Shown in pieces: positions 8,490 to 17,791 of a stretch of 64,000 nucleotides of DNA. The notes under the pieces were generated by a model. The model saw only the letters and a program-made list of their open reading frames with translations. It was not told the DNA's origin and made no database searches. Source of the DNA: Shewanella carassii (lineage in GTDB: Bacteria > Pseudomonadota > Gammaproteobacteria > Enterobacterales > Shewanellaceae); NCBI RefSeq assembly GCF_002777975.1, contig NZ_NGVS01000006.1, positions 466,203 to 530,202 of the forward strand. Direction: 5' to 3'. Each line of letters begins with the position of its first letter. Position 1 is the first letter of the stretch. The position numbers and the translations under genes are program-made.

Positions 8490-9764
8490 ATGTTTAATCG
8501 AGTGTTGAGTAGGGTGTGCTTAGGAGCCAGAACCTTTGGCGATAAGGCGGCCGTTAGTGCCAAGTGGGGTTGGGCTTATCTGCCTATCTACGCGTCTATC
8601 TTGGTCTCTGTGAGTGTGCTTAGCGCCTGCAATTCGGATTCGCAAGAGGCGGTGCTCAATCCTGTCGACACGGCCAAGATGCAGCAGACGGTGGAACAAC
8701 TGGCCAAGGAGATGCTGGTACCCGGCGCCGTGGTGATCCTGCGAACGCCAAGGGGCGATTTTAAAACCGCCTATGGGGTAACCCGTTATGGCGGCAGTGA
8801 AGCGACCGACTTTGATCAGCATGTCAGGGTGGGCTCCAATACCAAGACCTGGGTCGGTACCGTGATTTTACAGATGGTGCAGCAAGGGCGATTGCAATTG
8901 AATGACGCTGTCTCCATGTTTCTCAATAATGTGCCAAACGGTGAGTCGATCACCATAGAGCATTTGCTTACGATGCGCAGCGGCCTGTTCAACTACACCA
9001 CCACGCTCGAGTTGAATCAGACACTTGATGAGCAGCCAACCAAGGTGTGGACTCAGACTGAGCTGCTGGCAATGAGTTTTGCCCATAAGCCAGGTTTTGC
9101 CCCCGGCAGCGCATTTGAATACTCCAATACCAATACCGTCTTGCTGGGACTGATCGCCGAGCAAATCGATGGCAAGCCGCTGGCGGCTGTGATGCAGCAG
9201 AGGTTGTTTGCCCCCTTGGGTCTTGAGCGGACTCTGTTTCCCGATATCCATTCGAATACTCTTCCCACGCCCTTGGCGCGGGGTTATATGTATGGCACCA
9301 ATGTGTTGACTATGGATCCGCCCTATATGCTGCCCGAAAAGATGCAGCGAGAAGCCAGAGAGGGCATTCTGGCACCCATAGATCAAACCGAGGTCAATCC
9401 TTCCTGGGGCTGGGCGGCCGGCGCCGGGATCTCCACTGCCAATGAGTTGGCAACCTGGGTAGAAGTTTTGGTTGCTGGAGAACTGCTGAATGCCGAGTTG
9501 CAGCGAAGGCGTCTGGATAGTGTCAGGCCGATAGATCCCGATAATCCCAATACGGCCTATTATGGCCTAGGGATCGCCAAATTTGGCAGCCTCTATGGTC
9601 ATACAGGTGAGCTGCCTGGCTATAACTCCTTTATGGGGCATGATCCTGTCAACAAGGTGACTCTGGTGGTTTGGACCAACCTGGCACCGGCGGTGGATGG
9701 CAAAGATCCGGCTACCACTATAGCGGCGGCCCTAATTAACATGCTCTATATTCCATCCAGTTAG
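8490..9764 (+). CDS. serine beta-lactamase-like hydrolase lipoprotein (class C / S12 family)
   Basis: A 424-residue exported protein of the penicillin-binding/class C beta-lactamase fold. The lipobox VLSAC gives a lipidated cysteine near residue 47 after a long hydrophobic segment. The catalytic motifs are present: SNTK (about 116-119) for Ser-x-x-Lys, YSN (211-213) and HTG in YGHTGELPGYNS near the C-terminus. Many such proteins are D-Ala-D-Ala carboxypeptidases or esterases rather than true beta-lactamases, so the substrate is unknown. The ATG at 8490 is chosen over 8463 because GGGAGG lies just upstream of it. It appears to be a single-gene unit. Confidence 0.85.
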   Translation: MFNRVLSRVCLGARTFGDKAAVSAKWGWAYLPIYASILVSVSVLSACNSDSQEAVLNPVDTAKMQQTVEQLAKEMLVPGAVVILRTPRGDFKTAYGVTRYGGSEATDFDQHVRVGSNTKTWVGTVILQMVQQGRLQLNDAVSMFLNNVPNGESITIEHLLTMRSGLFNYTTTLELNQTLDEQPTKVWTQTELLAMSFAHKPGFAPGSAFEYSNTNTVLLGLIAEQIDGKPLAAVMQQRLFAPLGLERTLFPDIHSNTLPTPLARGYMYGTNVLTMDPPYMLPEKMQREAREGILAPIDQTEVNPSWGWAAGAGISTANELATWVEVLVAGELLNAELQRRRLDSVRPIDPDNPNTAYYGLGIAKFGSLYGHTGELPGYNSFMGHDPVNKVTLVVWTNLAPAVDGKDPATTIAAALINMLYIPSS

Positions 9765-9776
9765 CGTTAAACCTGT

Positions 9777-9801
9777 GCCGGGGAAGGAGAGCCTCCCCGG
9801 C
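9777..9801 (+). terminator. hairpin after the serine hydrolase gene
   Basis: GCCGGGGA / TCCCCGGC with a 9-base loop starts 12 bases after the stop codon. It lacks a T run, so termination is uncertain. Confidence 0.45.
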
Positions 9802-9989
9802 AAACCTCCTGATTGGCCTCTTCCAATTTGCGCCATAAAGCCATCGCCTGGCATGATTTTATGCCTTGCAGTTTTCTTCCGCTCCCCTGAGTTGCGGTGC
9901 TGCGCATTTTGGTAATGATTTGTTCTTAATACAAAATATCTCTATTATTGCCGCTCGGTTGTTGGCTGGAAACGTTTAGAAGGGAATTC

Positions 9990-10445
9990 ATGAAAGAACT
10001 TGTCAGGGAAAACAAACGGCCGGACTTCAGGCTGTTGCAAAGCTTTGTTGTTCGTACTTTGGTAGGCGCTATGTTCGCCTACTATTTGGTGTATCTCGCC
10101 AATGAGCCTTTTGAGCATCAGTTAGCCTATATAGCCGTGTGCGTGCTGTTGTCGCTGCTGATGGACTATTTAACAGCCAGAAGCAAAGGCGAGTTGGAGG
10201 TCAAACTGGTTGAAGGCAAGTTAGTCTTGCTTGGGGTCACCATAGAGATAGCCCAGATAGAACAGGTACTTTACTGCCAGAGCAAGCGCTTTGAACACCA
10301 ACTGAGGTTTCGTTTCAAGGATCACACCTATCAGGACTTTGAGCTATCCGAGCCGTCATTGATAGCCGATTTGCAACTCTACTATTTTTTGCTGGATAAC
10401 CAATTGCCGGTGAAAATGCTGGACAATGCCGAGCGCCTCAACTGA
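9990..10445 (+). CDS. small membrane protein of unknown function
   Basis: A 151-residue protein. Two hydrophobic segments (about residues 20-38 and 44-62, FVVRTLVGAMFAYYLVYLA and LAYIAVCVLLSLLMDYL) are followed by a soluble domain of about 85 residues with alternating hydrophobic strands (LEVKLVEGKLVLLGVTIEIA). That plan resembles small bacterial PH-like membrane proteins, but no family is recognised. The ATG at 9990 is preferred to an upstream TTG because AGAAGGG precedes it by 6 bases. It stands alone on the plus strand. Confidence 0.65.
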   Translation: MKELVRENKRPDFRLLQSFVVRTLVGAMFAYYLVYLANEPFEHQLAYIAVCVLLSLLMDYLTARSKGELEVKLVEGKLVLLGVTIEIAQIEQVLYCQSKRFEHQLRFRFKDHTYQDFELSEPSLIADLQLYYFLLDNQLPVKMLDNAERLN

Positions 10446-10537
10446 AGCGTCGGCACCTGCCTTGGCCGCACCCTATATCAAGCCCATTACCCGTGTGAAG
10501 GGTATTATTCAGCTGAGCGCCATTATCCGGATATGGC

Positions 10538-10816
10538 TTAAATCGAGTCAAAAGCCGCTCCGGGCTGATCGGCATCAAGCCTGATATTCATCATCAGTGA
10601 CTTTTCCACCCAGATGGCAGCCGGTGCTGTCTCCGGTGCTGCGGCTACGGCCACATGGCTCATGGCCCTGTCTTGGCTGGCCCCGTGCCAGTGTTTTTCG
10701 TTGGCTGCAATCCATACGGTATCACCGGCTTCAATCAGCTGTTTCGGCTGACCGGCTTTTTGGATCCAACCCCTTCCTTCCGTGACATATAAGAGTTGCC
10801 CGGCGCCGTGGGCGAC
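10538..10816 (-). pseudogene. cupin-domain protein, N-terminally truncated
   Basis: An open minus-strand frame of 92 codons without a start codon reads HGAGQLLYVTEGRGWIQKAG, then IEAGDTVWIAANEKHWHGA and HVAVAA, which is the second half of a small cupin barrel with metal-ligand histidines. Such cupins (often beside carboxymuconolactone decarboxylase genes) are usually 120-150 residues, so the N-terminal third is missing. The frame begins at a stop codon at 10817-10819, immediately after the end of the LysR gene, which points to a deletion that fused the two loci. Confidence 0.7.
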
Positions 10817-10821
10817 TCACC

Positions 10822-11751
10822 TCATTGCTGATTGGCCAGGATTACCGTGTTGGCAATCATCTCCCTAAGCCACCTGTGAGCCGGATCCTGGTTAAAATGT
10901 TTGTGCCATAACAACACATAGGCGCCGGGTACCAATTCTATCGGTACGTCCAGTGTCGCCAGTTCAATGTGTTGCAGTGCCTGAGCGGCGTATTTGGCCG
11001 GTGCGCAAAGGATTAACTCGCTGTGACGGCAAAGTTCCAACGCGGTAGGGAAATCGGTGACATTGGCGCGGATCCGCCGGGTCTTGCGCTTGAGTGCCAA
11101 CACATCATCCAGTAACCAATGTTCGATGCCGCCAAAGGCCACTTGCAGATGTTCGAAACTGAGAAAACGCTCCAGGTTCCAGTCGCCCTTGAGTGCCGGG
11201 TGCATTGGCGACAATAGGCTGATGGGCTTATCGCGGGTCAGCTCCAGATACTCGAGTTCATCCGGCAGGCTGTTGATATGCATGGGTGAGCGGGGATCCC
11301 ACTCGCGGCAGCCTATGGCAAAATCCAACTCGCAGCGATGCAGTTGTTCCATGGTACCCGGATGCCAGGTCTTGCAGTTGATATCCAGCCCCGGAGCCTG
11401 GCGCAGCAAGGAAGGCATAAAGTGCGGCAGGGTGAGGGAGTAGGCGGTTTCCACCAAGTGCATACGAAACTGACGTTCACTGGCGGCGGGGTCAAACTCG
11501 TCCGGTAGCGTCAGCCGCTCGGCCAACCTGAGCCATTGCTGCAGCTCTGGCCCCAGAGCCAGCGCTCTGGGAGTGGGCTTGAGGCCGAAGGCGCTGCGTT
11601 CAAACAGCGGGTCATTGAACAACTCCCGCAGGCGGTTGAGCTGCTTACTGACGGCCGACTGACTCAGGTGTAATCGTCTGGCCGCACCGGTAACGCTTTG
11701 TTCTTCCAACAGGACTTCCAATACCGGAAGCAGGTTGAGATCGACTTTCAT
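10822..11751 (-). CDS. LysR-family transcriptional regulator
   Basis: A 309-residue LysR regulator. The N-terminal winged helix is clear (LNLLPVLEVLLEEQSVTGAA, then RRLHLSQSAVSKQLNRLREL), and the remainder is the co-inducer domain of periplasmic-binding fold. The start at 11751 is chosen because MKVDLNLLPVLEV is the usual N-terminus of the LysR group beginning 'DLNLL'; the frame is open a further 30 codons upstream. The target is unknown. The broken cupin gene immediately downstream on the same strand suggests it once controlled or accompanied a small aromatic or oxidoreductive locus. It is divergent from 11912-12487. Confidence 0.88.
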   Translation of the reverse strand: MKVDLNLLPVLEVLLEEQSVTGAARRLHLSQSAVSKQLNRLRELFNDPLFERSAFGLKPTPRALALGPELQQWLRLAERLTLPDEFDPAASERQFRMHLVETAYSLTLPHFMPSLLRQAPGLDINCKTWHPGTMEQLHRCELDFAIGCREWDPRSPMHINSLPDELEYLELTRDKPISLLSPMHPALKGDWNLERFLSFEHLQVAFGGIEHWLLDDVLALKRKTRRIRANVTDFPTALELCRHSELILCAPAKYAAQALQHIELATLDVPIELVPGAYVLLWHKHFNQDPAHRWLREMIANTVILANQQ

Positions 11752-11911
11752 TATTATCCTGAGCGCAGGGTAGAGACAGCAGTTTAACAGCTTGCTCTGG
11801 CTGACCAAAGGTCGCGATTCCGGAACGCTAATTTTGAACATTAAATTAACAACTGGCGCAGAACTTGGCTTACCGCTATGCTATTCGCGGACTTTTTATC
11901 AGGGAAAGATA

Positions 11912-12487
11912 ATGAAACCTTCGAATCTATTACTTGTTGCCTCATTGGCATTGGCGGCGCCGCTGCAGGCGGTCGAGGATCCTGCTGTAGCCGAAGCCAT
12001 TGAGGCCGGGTTACAACACTATCGCAAGGGCGAGTTGAGCCAGGCCAGTTCGCAGCTGGATTATGCCGCAACCCTTATTCGTCAGCAGCGGGCCGCGGAA
12101 GTGGTGGGGGTATTTCCCGAACCATTGCCGGGCTGGCAAGCCGACGAGCCTTCCAGTGATAGCGGTGGCATGATGTTGGGTGGCGGCATCAATGCCAGTC
12201 GCCACTATTACAAAGAAGACAGTGCACAGTTGGAGATAGAACTGGTACTGGATTCTCCCTTGCTGCAATCTGTTATGGCCATGCTGACCAATCCTTCCAT
12301 GATTGCCATGAGTGGTGGCAAGCTGGTCAAGGTTCAGGGGCACAACGCCATGCTCAGTACAGAATCCGGTGAGGCTGAGCTGACTGTGATAGTCAATGGT
12401 AACGCTATGTTCACTCTCTCGGGGGAAGGGGTTAAAGTCAGTGAACTGCAAGCGTTTGCCAACGCTCTGCAGTTGGATAGGCTCTAA
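11912..12487 (+). CDS. exported protein of unknown function
   Basis: A 191-residue protein with a signal peptide (MKPSNLLLVASLALAAPLQA, cleavage near residue 20) followed by a TPR-like helical stretch (AIEAGLQHYRKGELSQASSQ) and a beta-rich C-terminal half. Glycine-rich GGMMLGGGINASRHYY lies in the middle. It is probably periplasmic. Start chosen at 11912 because AGGGAAAG precedes it; the frame is open for 40 codons upstream. It is divergent from the LysR gene, which might regulate it. No family name can be given with confidence. Confidence 0.7.
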   Translation: MKPSNLLLVASLALAAPLQAVEDPAVAEAIEAGLQHYRKGELSQASSQLDYAATLIRQQRAAEVVGVFPEPLPGWQADEPSSDSGGMMLGGGINASRHYYKEDSAQLEIELVLDSPLLQSVMAMLTNPSMIAMSGGKLVKVQGHNAMLSTESGEAELTVIVNGNAMFTLSGEGVKVSELQAFANALQLDRL

Positions 12488-12608
12488 GCTCAGGTGATTG
12501 AATGCTGGATCAGCAGATGGGGCTCCGCTGGGTTAAATGCCACGGTGCCCTGGTTGTTTTCAGCGTTATCCGGGACTTAAGTTTCTCTGCCTTGGCGCCG
12601 AGTAATGC

Positions 12609-12845
12609 TCAGCGCAATAGCTGTTGATAAAGCCAGGACTTGAGTTCGGCGCGGCGCAATGTCAATTGGCTGAAACGTTCTTCTGCCGTAGGAACACAGT
12701 TTTCTTCCAGGCCGCGGATCTCAAGGTCGAGAGTCTGATACTCGGTCGCCAGCTCACTAAAGTGCGGATCGTTTTCCCCGAGTTGTTGAATTTTTTGTTT
12801 GTATTCCGGAAACTCCAGGATCAGCGCATGGTTTTCGCCCAACAT
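12609..12845 (-). CDS. YdcH-like small protein (DUF465)
   Basis: A 78-residue helical protein. MLGENHALILEFPEYKQKIQ, then NDPHFSELATEYQTLDLEIRGLE fits the DUF465/YdcH family, which is 70-80 residues long and predicted to form a helical hairpin or coiled coil. The function of the family is unknown. A GGAGAG ribosome site precedes the ATG. It stands alone. Confidence 0.85.
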   Translation of the reverse strand: MLGENHALILEFPEYKQKIQQLGENDPHFSELATEYQTLDLEIRGLEENCVPTAEERFSQLTLRRAELKSWLYQQLLR

Positions 12846-13264
12846 AAGCTCTCTCCTTCAGATAATGGCCTAGCCAACTCAGGCTCAAGTCTCACTCTCT
12901 ACTCTACCCAGTGACGCTGTGTCTGTCATCCGTAGAAAGTCGACAAATAGCCATCTTCCTGTTTAATGGTAATTGAGCAATTAACGGCCTGCTCACCTTC
13001 TTTGGCGCGCGCTCATGAACTTGTCGCTTCGCAACATTCGCCCGAGTCACAGGGCTGCCTGTGCGAAAGCTCACCGCAGGAGATGGGGCACACCATGGCT
13101 GGAAACCAAGCCGATAGTGATAGATGCTTTCATCCATAAGGCCAAGACAGGCAAGTCGTCACAGGGTTCCAGGACTCACTTGGCCAAAAGGCGGCTATTG
13201 GACGTCTAACTATGGGAAAGGGAATGTTTCTTTGGGCCCTCATTCGGGCCCAAAGCGCGTGGGC
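12846..13264. other. 419-base intergenic stretch with a dispersed repeat and a hairpin
   Basis: 13004-13110 is a member of a repeat family seen again at the right end of the window (see that entry). A hairpin CTTTGGGCCC / GGGCCCAAAG lies at 13230-13256, 9 bases beyond the azurin stop. No gene is seen; frames here are not supported. Confidence 0.6.
13004..13110. repeat. dispersed structured repeat, copy 1
   Basis: It contains the mini-hairpins GTCGC-ttc-GCAAC (13023-13035) and CACAGG-gctg-CCTGTG (13048-13063), then CACCGCAGGAGATGGGGCAC followed by ACCATGGCTGGAA. The same order of elements occurs at 63580-63795 with changed stem bases. It is non-coding. Confidence 0.7.
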
Positions 13265-13732
13265 TTAGCCTTTGATGCTGAAGCTGCCCTGCATCACGGC
13301 CCAGTGGCCAGGGAAGGAGCAGAAGAAGTTGTAGCTTTCTTCTTGTGTCATGCCTTCGGTGCTGAAACTGATGCTGACAGATTCGCCGCCACCAACTAGA
13401 GGAGTGTGGGCAATCACCCGCTCGTCACCGGCTTTGACATAGGCGGCATCGGCGCCTGCTGCCATACCATCGGTGGCAATGCCCTGCATGTCGGCGCTCT
13501 TGCTCAGAACCCAGTTATGGCCCATGGCTGTCACGGGCAGGGTGCCGGAATGAGTCAATGTCAGTTCTACCGTCTTGCAACTGGCAGGAACGCTGAGTTC
13601 CTTGGTATCAAATTGCATCGCATCGTTGGCTGTGATGGTTAGGCTGCATTCGTCGGCGCTGGCAGTGCTACTGATAACGGCACCAGCTCCCAACAGGGCA
13701 ATACCCGCGAGTCTCTTGGTTAACTTATTCAT
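13265..13732 (-). CDS. azurin (type 1 blue copper protein)
   Basis: A periplasmic electron carrier of about 155 residues including a signal peptide (cleavage after STASA). The mature protein begins ECSLTITANDAMQFDTKELS, as in Pseudomonas-type azurins. The copper site is visible: His in MGHNWVL, then Cys-x4-His-x3-Met in FFCSFPGHWAVMQ near the C-terminus. The cysteine pair ECS...SCK forms the usual disulfide. Start taken at MNKLTKRL (13732); two codons upstream there is another ATG. A hairpin follows the stop. Azurins shuttle electrons to nitrite reductase or peroxidase; no partner gene is in the window. Confidence 0.93.
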   Translation of the reverse strand: MNKLTKRLAGIALLGAGAVISSTASADECSLTITANDAMQFDTKELSVPASCKTVELTLTHSGTLPVTAMGHNWVLSKSADMQGIATDGMAAGADAAYVKAGDERVIAHTPLVGGGESVSISFSTEGMTQEESYNFFCSFPGHWAVMQGSFSIKG

Positions 13733-13940
13733 TTTCAATTCCTTTTTATGTTTTTAGGGTCGATGTTTCTCTCGACAGCACGAGAGCCCCGCAGGCTCCC
13801 GCCTGAATCCATCATAACGGCATCTTCATTAAATGAGAATTAATCTCACGATTTGGCTGGCTGCAACTTTGCTTGCGGGTGACAGCGGGGGTGACTGTGA
13901 TAGACTGGCAGCCGAATCAATACTTGCCACGGAGGCACTC

Positions 13941-14462
13941 ATGAAAGGTCCTGGTTTTTGGTCATCTCTTGTTCTGGGCGGCATATTGCTCACAAGCCCT
14001 TTGGCGTTGGCCGATGACGGCGCTCGCCGGGCTCAGGTGGAGCAGTTGCTGCTGGAAATGCAGATGGATTCCATGATGGACACGGCTTATACCCAGATGG
14101 AAATGATGATTTTGGGCATGCAACAGCAGTTCAATATCAAGGAGAGTGAAAAGCCTTTATTTGAAGAGTTCGCCCGTAAGAGTACGCAGATCTTCAAGCA
14201 GGAGCTGGGCTGGGATAAGCTGAAGCAGCCGTTGACCGATATCTATGTCAAGCACTACAGCGACAAGGAAATTGCCGATATGCTGGCGTTTTATGCCAGT
14301 GATACAGGGCGCTCCATGGTCGCTAAGATGCCGGCCGTGATGCAGGAGTCGATGATGGTGACTCAATCATTGAGCCAGGGGTTGCTGCCTAAGATGGAGC
14401 AGCTGCAGCAGGAGTTCGCCACCAAGCTTCAGGCCCACAGAGAGGCCAACTCAGGCAAATAA
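13941..14462 (+). CDS. exported DUF2059-type protein
   Basis: A 173-residue protein with a signal peptide (MKGPGFWSSLVLGGILLTSP, then LALA cleavage) and a helical body. The segment YVKHYSDKEIADMLAFYASDTGRSMVAKMPAVM is the signature of the DUF2059 family, found in many proteobacterial periplasmic proteins of unknown function. The ATG at 13941 has GGAGG 6 bases upstream and is preferred to the start 36 codons earlier. It is divergent from azurin and ends at a bidirectional terminator. Confidence 0.85.
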   Translation: MKGPGFWSSLVLGGILLTSPLALADDGARRAQVEQLLLEMQMDSMMDTAYTQMEMMILGMQQQFNIKESEKPLFEEFARKSTQIFKQELGWDKLKQPLTDIYVKHYSDKEIADMLAFYASDTGRSMVAKMPAVMQESMMVTQSLSQGLLPKMEQLQQEFATKLQAHREANSGK

Positions 14463-14482
14463 TTTGACTGGCAGCCAGCATA

Positions 14483-14513
14483 AAAAACGGGAGTCTAGGA
14501 CTCCCGTTTTTTG
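14483..14513. terminator. bidirectional rho-independent terminator
   Basis: AAAAAACGGGAGTC / GACTCCCGTTTTTT lies between convergent genes 13941-14462 and 14531-15436 and can serve both. Confidence 0.9.
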
Positions 14514-14530
14514 TGTTGGTAATGGCTTGA

Positions 14531-15436
14531 TTACAGCTCGCGGCGGTAGGGAATACCACGCTGGGCGCCATGACGGGTCACGGCTATGGAAGCGGCCTTA
14601 TTGGCAAAATCCACCGCTTGTTCTACGGTTTGTCCTTCACTTAAGGCCACCATCATGGCACCGTTGAAGGTGTCCCCAGCGGCTACAGTATCAAGTACCT
14701 TGACCGGGTAGCTAGGCACTAGGCCCTCAAACTCGGGGTGACGCACATAGGCGCCGCGGCTGCCGAGGGTGATCACCACGGCGCCCACCCCTTTGGCTTG
14801 CAGAGCGGCTGCGGCTTTGGCAGCTCCGGCTTCATCTTCCACCTTAATACCGGTAAGGGCTTCGGCCTCGGTCTCGTTGGGAGTGATGATATCCACCAAG
14901 GCCAGCATATCGTCTGCCAAGGGGCTTGCGGGAGCCGGGTTGAGTATGGTCACTGTGCCCTGTTGCTTAGCCAGTTGCAGTGCAGTTTTGACTGCTTCCA
15001 GAGGCGTTTCCAGCTGTGCCAACAGATGGCTGGCGCCTTCGAACAGGTCTTGATGACAGTGGACATCGGCAGGTTCCAGGCTGGCGTTGGCACCCGCGGC
15101 CACTCCGATACAGTTTTCACCGTTATCACCGATGAAAATCATCGCACTGCCGGTCGCCATTGCCGGCATCTTCTTCAACCCCTGTGGGTGAATGCCATCG
15201 TCCAACCAACTCTTAATCATGGTATCGGCAATGGCGTCGTCCCCAAGATGGCAGATAAAGTCCACTCGGGTACCAGGCTGTGCCAGTCTGGCGGTGGCGA
15301 CCGCTTGGTTGGCCCCTTTGCCGCCATGTTCCAACCGGTAGCTGCGGCTCATCAGTGTTTGCCCAGGCTCGGGCAGGTGACTGAATTCCATCACATGATC
15401 GGCGTTGGCACTGCCGATTATCACTAGTCTACTCAT
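14531..15436 (-). CDS. rbsK: ribokinase
   Basis: A 301-residue PfkB-family sugar kinase that phosphorylates ribose at O5. The N-terminal motif HGGKGANQAVA (about 37-47) and the C-terminal anion hole/catalytic motif DTVAAGDTFNGA with Asp255 are both intact, and NPAPA and TPNETEAEAL are typical of ribokinase rather than fructokinase. The gene begins 3 bases after the nucleoside hydrolase gene ends on the same strand, so the two form an operon: the hydrolase frees ribose from nucleosides and this enzyme feeds it to the pentose phosphate pathway. Confidence 0.93.
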   Translation of the reverse strand: MSRLVIIGSANADHVMEFSHLPEPGQTLMSRSYRLEHGGKGANQAVATARLAQPGTRVDFICHLGDDAIADTMIKSWLDDGIHPQGLKKMPAMATGSAMIFIGDNGENCIGVAAGANASLEPADVHCHQDLFEGASHLLAQLETPLEAVKTALQLAKQQGTVTILNPAPASPLADDMLALVDIITPNETEAEALTGIKVEDEAGAAKAAAALQAKGVGAVVITLGSRGAYVRHPEFEGLVPSYPVKVLDTVAAGDTFNGAMMVALSEGQTVEQAVDFANKAASIAVTRHGAQRGIPYRREL

Positions 15437-15439
15437 CGA

Positions 15440-16378
15440 TTAATCCTGATAGGCGTAGAGGCTTTCAACCAGCAGATCCACAAAGCCTTCACGATCCAGA
15501 TGCATCAGCACCTTGGCGTTGGCGGGCTTGCCGGTCAGGTGATAGCGGTCGACAACCGTCATCCCTACAGTCAGCTCGCTCTGGGTTTCGATGGCCACAT
15601 GGCAGTCCAAGCCGATGAACAGCTCAGGCTTGAGCAGCCAGGCTATGGTGCAAGGGTCATGCAGCGGCGCGCCATCAAAGCCCCACTTGGGATCCTTGTG
15701 GTAGATAACAAAGAACTCCAGCAGATCGGCCACACACTTGGCAACCTTGTTGGGAATCGCGCGGAAACGGGCTACATCCTCTTCCATGATCTGCGCCTCA
15801 TGGGTCACATCCAAGCCGGCCATGACGATGGGGATACCTGACTTGAACACCATGTCGGCCGCTTCCGGATCAACAAAAATGTTGAATTCGGCGGCCGGGG
15901 TCCAGTTACCGACACCGGCGGCGCCGCCCATCAGCACTATCTGCTCGATACGGGATTTGAGTTCGGGATAGGCGCTCAGGAAAATCGCGATATTGGTCAA
16001 GGGGCCCGTTGGCACCAGAGTCACCGGCTGGCTGCTTTGACGGATTTTTTCGGCCATCAGTTCCCAGGCCATCATCGGCTGAGGTTCAAAGGCGGGATCC
16101 GGCAGTTCTGGGCCATCGAGCCCGGATTCACCGTGAACATTGTCGGCAATGATCAGCTCTCTTGCCAAAGGCTTGGGGGCACCGCTGGCCACAGGAATAT
16201 CGGTTCTGCCCAGCAGAGTAAGCACTCGCATGGCGTTGTTGAGTGTTTTTTCCTGGGTTTGGTTACCGGCGCTGGTGGTCACGGCCAGCAGGTCCAGCTC
16301 AGGGTTAGCCAGGGCCAAGATCAAGGCGATGGCATCATCATGGCCGGGATCGCAGTCGAGAATGATAGGGCGTTTCAT
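15440..16378 (-). CDS. rihA: pyrimidine-type ribonucleoside hydrolase (RihA-like)
   Basis: A 312-residue inosine/uridine-preferring nucleoside hydrolase, the usual length. The calcium and ribose site is visible as [11 protein letters not shown] (residues 8-18; Asp10, Asp14, Asp15), with [21 protein letters not shown] and the late aspartate in [15 protein letters not shown]. It hydrolyses nucleosides to base and ribose in the cytosol. Length and HDDAIA context are closest to RihA of enterobacteria, but RihB-type specificity cannot be excluded. An AGGAG site precedes the ATG. It is first in an operon with ribokinase. Confidence 0.9.
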   Translation of the reverse strand: MKRPIILDCDPGHDDAIALILALANPELDLLAVTTSAGNQTQEKTLNNAMRVLTLLGRTDIPVASGAPKPLARELIIADNVHGESGLDGPELPDPAFEPQPMMAWELMAEKIRQSSQPVTLVPTGPLTNIAIFLSAYPELKSRIEQIVLMGGAAGVGNWTPAAEFNIFVDPEAADMVFKSGIPIVMAGLDVTHEAQIMEEDVARFRAIPNKVAKCVADLLEFFVIYHKDPKWGFDGAPLHDPCTIAWLLKPELFIGLDCHVAIETQSELTVGMTVVDRYHLTGKPANAKVLMHLDREGFVDLLVESLYAYQD

Positions 16379-16525
16379 GCTGTTACTCCTTTAGCAATTT
16401 GCCCGAGCATAGCATGACTCTTTGGCGCGCGCAGAAACGGGTGGCAAACTGTGAAGTGCTCCTCAACTGATTGCTGAAATATGCTACAATCCGCGGCCTT
16501 AAAGGATTGAATCAAAGGAGGCCCG

Positions 16526-17791
16526 GTGGGAAAGATACGGGCAATTTGGAAAGACCTGGCTTTTATCGGCTCTTTTGCGATTGCCGGTGGGATGTTCTCG
16601 GCCCTCGGGCTTTATTTCGTCAAGGACAGTGTTCAATCCTGGCAGGAAGTGAATATCCTGCTCGAGCGAGGCGCCGAGACCCAAGGTTATATCGCCCGGC
16701 GTGCTCAACAATATGTGCCCCCGGGGCGCTGGGGCGTCGGCCGTTATGAGTGGGATTGCCAGGTGCATTATCAGTTGCCTAACGGCAGTGAGTATCAGAT
16801 CTGGAATCCCCCAGGCCTGTTTTGCGACTCGAGAAGCGTCGGTGAGGCTGTGGCCCTTTGGTATTTGCCTGAGGAGCCCGGCATAGTGCGCACCGATATC
16901 CGCTATCATCGAGAGCAGCAAAATACCTGGCACGAACTGTTGGGTATTCTATTGGCGTTGCCTATGTTGGCGCTAGGCGGTTGGACTTTGACCCAAGCGG
17001 GGAAATGTTTACGCTTTTTCCTGGCCAGAGAGCGACTCTCTCCACGGCTTGAGCCGTTGCTGGAGGCCGATAACCCCGCCGAGTTACTGGCATTTCTTGA
17101 AGCCAACCGGGCCAGCCCGGCCAGTCGCTATTTGGGGCAGCAGGCTCTTGGCTATATCGCCGCCAGACCTGAATGGCAGACGCGTTTTCTTGCCTGGTTT
17201 GTCCCTGTGTGCCTCAAATGGGAGTCGCCAAATAAAAGAGAAGAGATCTGGGAAAACTCGGTTCTCGGGCTTTCATTGCAATGGACTCTCGGTCGTCGTT
17301 ACCCTGAGTTTACTCTGGCACTGCTCGATGGCATTCGCAGCCTGTTTACTGAGCATGAACTGGCGAAGATGGTATTCTCTCAGCACCTGGCCGAGCTGCA
17401 ACGCAAACCTTGGAACACTGAAATTCAGGGGCAATTCAATGCCTTGTTATTGGGGCGGCAAATGCCTTTGGGTGACAACGGATTTATCCACACCGAAGTG
17501 AGTCGCTTGGTATGCCTTGGCTGGCTTTTGAATAACCTGGAATCGCTGCCCGATGTTTGGTTCAGCGCTGCGAGCGCCTTACTCAAGGCGCTCGCAGCGC
17601 AGCCGCCACTCCATCCTTTGAGCCGTAAACAGCGTAAAAAACAAGTGCCATACTGGCGCAATATTCTCAGCAGTCTGGCATCCAAGTCTAACTCGGGGGC
17701 AACCGGTCGAAAGCGCCAGGCACAGTTGGCACAGATTGAAACCGATATCCAGGCGCTGGCCGCCAGCCGCGGTTTTACGCTGAGCAGATAA
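16526..17791 (+). CDS. membrane protein with DUF3592-like domain, unknown function
   Basis: A 421-residue protein starting at GTG, with AAGGAGG 4 bases upstream. A hydrophobic segment at about 9-30 (LAFIGSFAIAGGMFSALGLY) and another at about 138-157 (LGILLALPMLALGGWTLTQ) frame a beta-rich region containing YEWDCQVHYQLPNGSEYQIW and VALWYLPEEPGIVRTD, the usual look of DUF3592 domains. The remaining 250 residues are helical and cytosolic with no recognised domain. It has no operon partner. Function unknown. Confidence 0.7.
   Translation: MGKIRAIWKDLAFIGSFAIAGGMFSALGLYFVKDSVQSWQEVNILLERGAETQGYIARRAQQYVPPGRWGVGRYEWDCQVHYQLPNGSEYQIWNPPGLFCDSRSVGEAVALWYLPEEPGIVRTDIRYHREQQNTWHELLGILLALPMLALGGWTLTQAGKCLRFFLARERLSPRLEPLLEADNPAELLAFLEANRASPASRYLGQQALGYIAARPEWQTRFLAWFVPVCLKWESPNKREEIWENSVLGLSLQWTLGRRYPEFTLALLDGIRSLFTEHELAKMVFSQHLAELQRKPWNTEIQGQFNALLLGRQMPLGDNGFIHTEVSRLVCLGWLLNNLESLPDVWFSAASALLKALAAQPPLHPLSRKQRKKQVPYWRNILSSLASKSNSGATGRKRQAQLAQIETDIQALAASRGFTLSR

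Noticed and set aside
8490..9764. True beta-lactamase resistance gene
   Set aside because: Motifs fit the wider S12 family and the protein is a lipoprotein with no sign of lactamase specificity.
13829..13850. Fur-box-like AAATGAGAATTAATCTCA between azurin and DUF2059 gene
   Set aside because: The palindrome is imperfect and the neighbours are not iron-uptake genes.
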